Source: CALJUZ01 sp003387805
GTDB lineage: Bacteria > Bacillota > Limnochordia > Limnochordales > ZCTH02-B6
NCBI GenBank assembly: GCA_937975235.1
Contig: CALJUZ010000056.1
Coordinates: 1-5,236 of the forward strand
Direction of reading: 5' to 3'
Length of the DNA stretch: 5,236 nt
Below are positions 1 through 5,236 of the stretch, piece after piece (the stretch's first letter is position 1; every line of letters begins with the position of its first letter). The notes below the pieces were generated by a model, which did no database searches, was not told the DNA's origin, and was given only the letters and a program-made list of their open reading frames with translations. Both the position numbers and the translations under genes were made by a program.

Positions 1-46
1 GCCCAAAGCTTAAGCCCAAAGCTCAAGCCCAAAGCTTAAGCCCAAA
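1..46 (-). repeat. 13-bp tandem repeat at the sdhB 3' end
   Basis: Three full copies and a partial fourth of a 13-bp unit are visible: plus-strand GCCCAAAGCTTAA at 1-13, GCCCAAAGCTCAA at 14-26 (one T-to-C change), GCCCAAAGCTTAA at 27-39, and GCCCAAA at 40-46. The array continues past the left edge, so its true length is unknown. On the coding strand the unit reads TTTGGGCTTAAGC and holds the overlapping palindromes AAGCTT and GCTTAAGC, so copies could pair with each other in RNA. The last sdhB codons (Val-Trp-Ala) and its TAA stop lie inside the first unit. Nothing here looks like a CRISPR or a transposon end. The repetition is read directly; any function is unknown. Confidence 0.93.
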
Positions 47-779
47 CGGACGCCTTGCGGTACTCGGCCCGCATGCGGGCGATGTTGACGATGGAAATGT
101 CCTTCGGGCAGGCGGCCTGGCACTCGCCGTGGTTGGAGCAGGCGCCGAACCCGTTGATGTCCATGGCCTCCACCATGCGCAGCACCCGGCGTTCCCGCTC
201 GGGGTGGCCCTGCGGCAGCAGCGACAGCTGGGAAATCTTCGCGCCCACGAACAGAGCCGCCGACGCATTCGGGCACGCCGCCACGCACGCGCCGCAGCCG
301 ATGCACGCCGCCGCGTCCATGGCTTCCTCGGCGACGGGCTTCGGCACCGGGATGGTGTTGGCGTCGGGCGCCGAGCCGGTGTTGACCGAAATGTAGCCGC
401 CCGCGGCCATGATGCGGTCAAAGGCCGAGCGGTCCACCACCAGGTCCTTGATGATGGGGAACGCGTCGGCCCGGAAGGGCTCCACCGTGATGGTGCTGCC
501 GTCCTGGAAGTGGCGCATGCGCAGCTCGCACGTGGTGGTCTTCAGACGAGGACCATGGGGCTGGCCGTTGATGGTCAAGCCGCACATGCCGCAAATGCCC
601 TCGCGGCAGTCGCTTTCGAAGGCGATTTCCTCTTTGCCGTCTTTGACCAGCTTCTCGTTGAGCTGGTCCAGCATTTCGAGGAACGACTGGTCCGGCGAAA
701 TGCCGTCCACCTCGTGGTATTCGAAATGGCCTTGGGCTTCAGGTCCTGCTTGCCGCCAAATCTTGAGGCGAAATTTCAT
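36..779 (-). CDS. sdhB: Succinate dehydrogenase / fumarate reductase iron-sulfur subunit
   Basis: SdhB passes electrons between the FAD of SdhA and the hemes and quinone site of SdhC on the inner face of the membrane. Numbered from the Met of MKFRLKIWRQ (247 residues), the plant-type [2Fe-2S] ligands are C58, C63, C66 and C84 (CREGICGMC). The ferredoxin-type part has C159-x2-C162-x2-C165 plus C224 for [4Fe-4S], and C169, C214 and C220 for [3Fe-4S], assigned by the usual SdhB pattern. All expected ligands are present. The ATG at 779 is preferred over the in-frame ATG at 800: known homologues begin at this MxxxLKIWRQ sequence, and an AAAGGG motif lies 10 bases upstream, whereas the ATG at 800 has no ribosome site. 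It is third in the sdhCAB operon, 123 bases after sdhA and in the same frame. The C-terminal VWA comes from the 13-bp repeat and looks like a late addition. The physiological direction (succinate oxidation or fumarate reduction) cannot be told from sequence. Confidence 0.97.
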   Translation of the reverse strand: MKFRLKIWRQAGPEAQGHFEYHEVDGISPDQSFLEMLDQLNEKLVKDGKEEIAFESDCREGICGMCGLTINGQPHGPRLKTTTCELRMRHFQDGSTITVEPFRADAFPIIKDLVVDRSAFDRIMAAGGYISVNTGSAPDANTIPVPKPVAEEAMDAAACIGCGACVAACPNASAALFVGAKISQLSLLPQGHPERERRVLRMVEAMDINGFGACSNHGECQAACPKDISIVNIARMRAEYRKASVWA

Positions 780-789
780 CGCGCACTCG

Positions 790-798
790 CCCTTTCCC
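790..798 (-). promoter_or_regulatory. Ribosome binding site deciding the sdhB start
   Basis: The coding strand reads GGGAAAGGG here, 10 bases before the ATG at 779. It lies just inside the longer reading frame that would begin at 800, and no purine-rich motif precedes 800. This favours the shorter protein. Confidence 0.6.
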
Positions 799-830
799 AT
801 CGACTGCTTGCAGCGTCCGCGCCCGCCGCG

Positions 831-902
831 ACGGACAGGCCGTTGACGGGCAGGCCGTTCACGGGCAGGCCGTTCACGGGCAGGCCGTTCACGGACAGGC
901 CC
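831..902 (-). repeat. 15-bp tandem repeat in the sdhA-sdhB spacer
   Basis: Five consecutive units of 15 bp are seen on the plus strand: ACGGACAGGCCGTTG (831-845), ACGGGCAGGCCGTTC three times without change (846-890), and a final ACGGACAGGCCC (891-902) that ends exactly where the sdhA stop codon begins. On the mRNA strand each unit contains ACGG-CCTGC-CCGT, which can close a 4-bp hairpin, so the spacer could form a row of small stem-loops. The period is a multiple of three. Read in the sdhA/sdhB frame it has no stop and encodes a repeating Arg-Glu-Arg-Pro-Ala. Three identical copies point to recent duplication. The repeat is directly visible; a role in mRNA stability or subunit ratio is only a guess. 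Confidence 0.95.
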
Positions 903-2837
<1,935 letters not shown>

Positions 2838-2845
2838 TGGCTCGT

Positions 2846-2851
2846 CCTCCC
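2846..2851 (-). promoter_or_regulatory. Shine-Dalgarno site supporting the sdhA TTG start
   Basis: GGGAGG on the coding strand sits 8 bases before the TTG at 2837. Strength and spacing are ideal, which supports a non-ATG start that some annotators might move. Confidence 0.85.
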
Positions 2852-2864
2852 ACCCAACCGAAAA

Positions 2865-3545
2865 TTACGGCAGAGGGATAAAGAAATAGGTGTAAATCGG
2901 CAACACGAAAAACCCGGCCGCCAGCAGCGTGGCCAGCACGATGCCCGTGGTGTACGCGACCGGCAGCAGGCGCTTGTTGAGGGCGCCCAGAGACTGCAGC
3001 GCGCTCCAGAAGCCGTGGGCCAGGTGCAGCAGCAAAAACAGCATCACGGCGGCGTAGAAGACGACCGTCGCCGGTTCCTTGAAACGCTCGACGACGAGGC
3101 GGTAGATGTCCCGCATGGGCTCGCCGTCGATGACGGTCTCATAGTAAGGACCAAGCGTGAACATATTGACGTGCAGCGGGACGAAAACCATGAGGATGAT
3201 CCCGGTAACGGCCATCCAGCGGGAAGCCACGGACATCTTGGACGGGCCGCCTTTGGAGGCGTACATCGCGTAGCGGGAGGAGCGGGCGCGCCGGTTGACG
3301 ACGGTCACCCAAATCCCGTTGACGATGTGGCCAATAAAAAGCGCCGCCAAGATGATCCGGGCGACGAGCAGCACAGGTCCCAGTTTGTGAAGCGTGTGCG
3401 AGTACAAGTTCAGCGAGCGGCCGCCGTCGGGGATGAAAATCATCAAGTTGGCCGCCAGGTGGATGATGAGGTAGCCGATGAGCAACAACCCGCTGAGGCC
3501 CATGATGAATTTCTTCCCGATGGTGGAGTTCCATTTCGAGCTCAT
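2865..3545 (-). CDS. sdhC: Succinate dehydrogenase cytochrome b diheme membrane anchor
   Basis: This 226-residue integral membrane protein anchors SdhAB, binds two b hemes and reacts with quinone. Five hydrophobic segments are visible at about residues 12-38, 58-83, 108-131, 158-182 and 195-222. Histidines placed like the four axial heme ligands are H29 (IIHLAAN), H73 (FIGHIVNG), H125 (VPLHVNMF) and H174 (LLLHLAHG; H177 is the alternative). The absence of a separate sdhD, together with this pattern, marks the single-anchor diheme (type B) complex, which in known members works with menaquinone. I chose the ATG at 3545 (MSSKWNSTIGKKF) because family members start just before the S-I-G-[RK]-K motif and a weak GGGG lies 10 bases upstream. 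An in-frame ATG at 3569 would add eight residues but has no ribosome site. It is the first gene of the operon, behind an inferred leader of about 135 bases. Confidence 0.94.
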   Translation of the reverse strand: MSSKWNSTIGKKFIMGLSGLLLIGYLIIHLAANLMIFIPDGGRSLNLYSHTLHKLGPVLLVARIILAALFIGHIVNGIWVTVVNRRARSSRYAMYASKGGPSKMSVASRWMAVTGIILMVFVPLHVNMFTLGPYYETVIDGEPMRDIYRLVVERFKEPATVVFYAAVMLFLLLHLAHGFWSALQSLGALNKRLLPVAYTTGIVLATLLAAGFFVLPIYTYFFIPLP

Positions 3546-3612
3546 TCGTGCATCGCCCCAACCAAGCATTTTGCACAGATTTTTGTACGACGGCTACATT
3601 TGAAACGGAACG

Positions 3613-3622
3613 TTTTTCGACA
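3613..3622 (-). promoter_or_regulatory. Spo0A-box-like site in the sdhC leader
   Basis: The minus strand reads TGTCGAAAAA, containing the core 0A-box heptamer TGTCGAA followed by the A run common in such boxes. It lies downstream of the inferred sdh transcription start and about 70 bases before the sdhC ATG, where a bound regulator would be expected to repress. The same heptamer also occurs within the sdhA coding sequence at 1679-1685, so chance is a real alternative. Confidence 0.3.
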
Positions 3623-3684
3623 CTCCGCCCGAGGCCGGCTGCTGAAAGTCGGACAATGCCCTATTGATACATAACTATTCGTCA

Positions 3685-3738
3685 CTAAGTATATCATTCG
3701 CCTGCAAATAGGGTCCAATACTTAGCACCCATAAGTGT
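3685..3738. promoter_or_regulatory. LysR-type operator region with three TAAGTRT half-sites
   Basis: Three copies of one heptamer are present: TAAGTAT at 3686-3692 (plus), the same on the minus strand at 3718-3724, and TAAGTGT at 3732-3738 (plus). The second and third form a dyad, ACTTA-N7-TAAGT (3720-3736), which contains a T-N11-A LysR-type box, CTTAGCACCCATAAG, at 3721-3735. The first and second form a perfect 8-bp inverted repeat (CTAAGTAT / ATACTTAG) with 25 bases between. The sites overlap the inferred sdh -10 and -35 elements and the region just before the lysR start. This is the expected arrangement for a LysR protein controlling its own gene and the divergent operon. Binding is inferred, not shown. 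Confidence 0.6.
3688..3718 (-). promoter_or_regulatory. Predicted sdhCAB promoter with extended -10
   Basis: On the minus strand TGATATACT at 3696-3688 gives an extended -10 (TGn followed by TATACT, 5 of 6 to consensus). TTGGAC at 3718-3713 is a fair -35 with a long 19-base spacer. Transcription would start near 3681, leaving a leader of about 135 bases before sdhC. The -10 overlaps one TAAGTAT half-site, and the first base of the -35 touches another. Confidence 0.5.
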
Positions 3739-3746
3739 GATAGAAT
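3738..3746 (+). promoter_or_regulatory. Predicted lysR promoter with extended -10
   Basis: TGATAGAAT is an extended -10 (TGn then TAGAAT, 5 of 6 to consensus). No clear -35 is found at the usual distance (ATACTT at 3718-3723 is poor), as is allowed for extended -10 promoters. The usual 6-7 base distance puts the start of transcription at or next to the ATG at 3753, implying an mRNA with almost no leader. The element overlaps the last half-site of the operator. Confidence 0.42.
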
Positions 3747-3752
3747 AAGGCT

Positions 3753-4628
3753 ATGGAACTCCGGCAGCTGCGCTACTTTCTGGCGCTGGCCAATCATCTT
3801 CATTTCGGGCGGGCGGCCCGCAGCCTGCACATTTCCCAGCCGTCGCTGAGCCAGCAGATCAAGGCGCTGGAGGACAAGCTGGGCGTGAAGCTGTTCGAAC
3901 GCTCCCGCCGCCGAGTGACGCTGACCAGCGACGGCGAGGCCCTGTTGCCTTACGCCCGGGAGCTGGTCGCGCTGGCCGACGACGCCCAAAAGGAGCTGGC
4001 CGAGCGGGGCGGGCTGCACATCGGCCGGGTGCGCCTGGGCACCACGCCGACGCTGGGCGGGCACTTGCTGCCCGGCGTCGTCCGCAGCTTTTTCGAGACG
4101 CATCCGGGCGTGGAGCTGACCATCGTCGAGGACGGCTCGGACCAGCTGGCCCGCTCGCTGACCGAAGGCCGGCTGGACCTGGCCCTTCTCATCGACGACG
4201 TGCACCTGGGCGACAACGCCTTCGAGTCGCTTCTGGACGAGCCCATCGCCGTGGCCGTGCCCGTCTCGCACCCCTTCGCCGGGCGGGCGACGGTGCGCCT
4301 GGAGGAGCTGCGGGGCGAGCCGTTCATCCTTTGCCGGGAAGGCTATCACCTCCGCAGCCTGACGCTGGAGGCGTGCGGGCTGGTGGGCTTCACGCCCCGG
4401 GTCAGCGTCAGCGGCACCGACGTGGACACCGCGTTGCGGTTCGTCCGGGCGGGGCTGGGCGTGACGCTGGTGCCCGAGATCGCCGCCCGCTCCGTGGCGG
4501 GCGTCAGCGCCGTGCCGGTGGTGGAGCCCCGCTTGTACCGCACCATCGGCATCGCCTGGAATCCCCACCGCTACTTCTCCCGCGCCGCCGCGGCATTTCG
4601 CCGTCACTTGCGGGAAGCGTTGCGGTGA
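3753..4628 (+). CDS. LysR-family transcriptional regulator
   Basis: A full-length LysR-type regulator of 291 residues. Residues 1-60 are the winged helix-turn-helix (MELRQLRYFLALA start; FGRAARSLHISQPSLSQQI around 18-36 is the DNA-reading part, followed by LGVKLFERSRR and the TLTSDGE wing). A linker helix runs to about residue 86. The periplasmic-binding-protein-like effector domain follows from about 91, with GRVRLGTTPTLGGHLLP, LTEGRLDLALL and VRAGLGVTLVPE as typical family segments. Such proteins act as tetramers that respond to a small metabolite; the ligand here cannot be read from sequence. It is divergent from sdhCAB across 207 bases that contain LysR-type dyads, so control of the sdh operon and of itself is the likely job. 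The ATG is fixed by the family N-terminus. There is no properly spaced ribosome site (AAGG ends only two bases before it), consistent with a leaderless transcript. Confidence 0.95.
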   Translation: MELRQLRYFLALANHLHFGRAARSLHISQPSLSQQIKALEDKLGVKLFERSRRRVTLTSDGEALLPYARELVALADDAQKELAERGGLHIGRVRLGTTPTLGGHLLPGVVRSFFETHPGVELTIVEDGSDQLARSLTEGRLDLALLIDDVHLGDNAFESLLDEPIAVAVPVSHPFAGRATVRLEELRGEPFILCREGYHLRSLTLEACGLVGFTPRVSVSGTDVDTALRFVRAGLGVTLVPEIAARSVAGVSAVPVVEPRLYRTIGIAWNPHRYFSRAAAAFRRHLREALR

Positions 4629-4688
4629 GCCGTCCGGCCCCGTATTCCGTGGAATGAAAATCGGCCTTCCGGCTCAAGAATATACTGA

Positions 4689-4712
4689 GCGCGGAAACAA
4701 TTTCCTCCGCGC
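4689..4712 (+). other. Stem-loop downstream of the lysR gene
   Basis: GCGCGGA (4689-4695) and TCCGCGC (4706-4712) are perfect complements with a 10-base loop. An alternative fold pairs GCGC with GCGC and GGAAA with TTTCC around a CAA loop, leaving a TCC bulge. A GC-rich tail follows instead of T residues, so intrinsic termination on the plus strand is doubtful; it could still mark the lysR mRNA 3' end. Confidence 0.45.
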
Positions 4713-4733
4713 CCGGTGCGGCCGCGCCGCGTT

Positions 4734-4783
4734 CCGATGGGCACGCTTCCGCACGCGGTGCGCAGGCGCACCGTTCCCATCGG
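4734..4783. repeat. Nested palindrome in the intergenic region
   Basis: An outer 8-bp perfect inverted repeat, CCGATGGG (4734-4741) and CCCATCGG (4776-4783), encloses an inner one, GGTGCGC-AG-GCGCACC (4757-4772). In RNA the inner arm closes a 6-bp stem with a CAGG loop. The two layers together could form a stem with an internal loop. No known RNA family was recognised. Confidence 0.7.
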
Positions 4784-4869
4784 CGCGCCGGCGCCATCCC
4801 GGCCGGCGCCAAGGGGGCACGTGAAATTTTGCACAAAGTCGCGGCGGCGGGCAGGTTCTCCCTCGGGAA

Positions 4870-4876
4870 TGTCGAA
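4870..4876 (+). promoter_or_regulatory. TGTCGAA (Spo0A-box-like) site before the short ORF
   Basis: TGTCGAA, the 0A-box core, sits 48 bases before the ATG at 4925 and is preceded by CAGGTTCTCCC at 4851-4861. It reads in the same direction as the downstream genes. A single heptamer match is weak evidence; the reason to record it is the second intergenic copy in the sdhC leader. Confidence 0.25.
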
Positions 4877-4924
4877 ACAAGCAGCATAAAGCGCGCGCGG
4901 AAAGCGGCGCGGAACGGTGGGGCG

Positions 4925-5077
4925 ATGCAGGTGCGGGTGATTGCCATTGATTTCCGCCTGGACCCTTCGGTTCGGCGGCTGGCCCGCAGCTTCTCCCGGT
5001 TGACGGGTGTTCCTTTGGCGCGCCTCCTCGCTCCCGAACTCGAGCCCAACGGGCACGGGCCGGAGCAGTTTTCGTGA
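4925..5077 (+). CDS. Short protein of unknown function (50 residues)
   Basis: Starting at MQVRVIAIDF, this frame gives 50 residues ending in EQFS. I do not recognise it. It opens with a short hydrophobic beta-like stretch (VRVIAIDF), then an Arg-rich, probably amphipathic helix (about residues 14-37, with RRLARSFSRLTG and ARLLAPEL), and a polar tail. There is no signal peptide, membrane segment or metal motif. The ATG at 4925 has a GGTGGGG two bases upstream, a tolerable but not strong ribosome site. A TTG at 4829 in the same frame would make 82 residues, but that extension has no recognisable protein character. Its stop lies 13 bases before the next ATG, with that gene's ribosome site in between, which is the spacing of an operon partner and the best argument that it is real. 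It could still be a chance frame in GC-rich leader sequence. Confidence 0.5.
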   Translation: MQVRVIAIDFRLDPSVRRLARSFSRLTGVPLARLLAPELEPNGHGPEQFS

Positions 5078-5079
5078 GT

Positions 5080-5085
5080 AGGAGG
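5080..5085 (+). promoter_or_regulatory. Shine-Dalgarno site of the last gene
   Basis: AGGAGG, a perfect match to the anti-Shine-Dalgarno core, lies 5 bases before the ATG at 5091 and just after the stop of the short ORF. It is the strongest evidence that 5091 is a true start. Confidence 0.85.
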
Positions 5086-5090
5086 ACGGC

Positions 5091-5236
5091 ATGCGTCGTC
5101 TGACGGGGGAAGACATCCAGGCGCTTATCAGGCTCATGGGCGATGCGGACGTCCGCACCGCCGCGTTCGCGCGCGAGCGGCTGCTGCAGGCCGACGTGGG
5201 CGACGTGCTCCCGTACCTGGCCGAGGCCGTGTCGGA
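5091..5236 (+). CDS. N-terminal part of an unidentified protein (truncated by the window edge)
   Basis: Only the first 48 codons are present; the frame is open at the edge. The start MRRLTGEDIQ follows a strong AGGAGG at 5-base spacing. The visible part is predicted to be helical. A segment reading LIRLMGDADVRTAAFARERL, then DVLPYLAEAV, resembles a HEAT-type or Armadillo-type helical pair (a short Leu-rich helix, D-x-D-V-R turn, then an Ala/Arg/Leu helix). Such helices open several families, including SirB1/transglutaminase-like proteins, but too little is present to assign one. It is probably co-transcribed with the 50-residue ORF before it. I give no function. Confidence 0.85.
   Translation, partial: MRRLTGEDIQALIRLMGDADVRTAAFARERLLQADVGDVLPYLAEAVS

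Larger units (their letters stand above)
4629..4924. other. Intergenic region dense in inverted repeats
   Basis: I see no convincing gene in these 296 bases. Inverted repeats are packed along it. GAGCCG (4627-4632, touching the lysR stop) matches CGGCTC (4670-4675), enclosing ATTCC-GT-GGAAT (4644-4655). A hairpin lies at 4689-4712 and a nested palindrome at 4734-4783. GCCGGCGCC occurs twice (4787-4795, 4802-4810), and its GGCGCC parts can pair. No hairpin is followed by a T run on the plus strand, so a textbook Rho-independent terminator for lysR is absent. TATACT at 4681-4686 is a lone -10-like match with no good -35. A TTG at 4829, 11 bases after GGGGG, could extend the next ORF upstream. 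Confidence 0.6.

Noticed and set aside
780..800. Longer SdhB start giving MGKGECA before MKFRLKIW
   Set aside because: No ribosome site before 800; the GGGAAAGGG motif that would serve 779 lies inside this extension, and homologues begin at the MxxxLKIWRQ position.
831..902. CRISPR-like array
   Set aside because: Units are 15 bp, contiguous and without spacers, so this is a minisatellite.
3546..3569. Longer SdhC start giving MLGWGDAR before MSSKWNS
   Set aside because: No Shine-Dalgarno motif before 3569, and family members begin close to the SxIGxK motif.
3568..3577. ATTTTGCACA shared with 4826-4835
   Set aside because: Ten-base matches of this kind are expected by chance in 5 kb, and the two copies have different orientation relative to their genes.
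3603..3615. AAACG-GAA-CGTTT inverted repeat in the sdhC leader
   Set aside because: A 5-bp stem with a 3-base loop is too weak and common to call as a terminator or riboswitch, and nothing around it supports one.
3675..4607. Minus-strand open frame of 310 codons over lysR
   Set aside because: Antisense shadow of a clear LysR gene; it runs through the divergent promoter region and its translation is compositionally biased.
4504..5158. Minus-strand open frames of 181 and 184 codons over the lysR end and intergenic region
   Set aside because: No ribosome site, Arg/Pro/Ala-rich translations, and they oppose the plus-strand genes with good start signals.

Overview
This GC-rich window contains a complete succinate dehydrogenase / fumarate reductase operon of the single-anchor diheme kind (order sdhC-sdhA-sdhB, minus strand). 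A divergent LysR-family regulator (plus strand) follows, then a hairpin-rich intergenic stretch, and then the start of a second plus-strand unit: a short unrecognised ORF and the first 48 codons of another gene. The organism is most likely a high-GC bacterium using menaquinone. I lean towards a GC-rich Bacillota lineage because of strong GGAGG-type ribosome sites and TGTCGAA (Spo0A-box-like) heptamers in two intergenic regions. Taxonomy is an inference, and Actinomycetota, Chloroflexota or Deinococcota cannot be excluded from 5 kb.

Layout. 1-46: 13-bp tandem repeat running off the left edge and supplying the last codons and stop of sdhB. 36-779 (-): sdhB, iron-sulfur subunit. 831-902: 15-bp tandem repeat filling most of the sdhA-sdhB spacer. 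903-2837 (-): sdhA, flavoprotein, TTG start. 2865-3545 (-): sdhC, diheme membrane anchor. 3546-3752: divergent control region with extended -10 promoters in both directions, three TAAGTRT half-sites (one pair forming a T-N11-A LysR box) and a Spo0A-box-like site. 3753-4628 (+): LysR-type regulator, possibly translated from a leaderless mRNA. 4629-4924: no convincing gene; nested inverted repeats and a second TGTCGAA. 4925-5077 (+): 50-residue ORF of unknown function. 5091 to the edge (+): truncated gene with a strong ribosome site.

How it fits together. SdhC holds two b hemes in the membrane and exchanges electrons with the quinone pool. SdhB carries them through three iron-sulfur clusters, and SdhA oxidises succinate (or reduces fumarate) at a covalently bound FAD. 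The adjacent divergent LysR gene and the shared operator-like dyads suggest that the regulator controls both itself and sdhCAB. The most unusual signals are the two unrelated minisatellites placed at the 3' ends of sdhA and sdhB. The sdhA-sdhB spacer is also free of stop codons and in frame with both genes, so only one TAA separates SdhA from an SdhA-linker-SdhB fusion. I did not find a clearly new multi-gene system.
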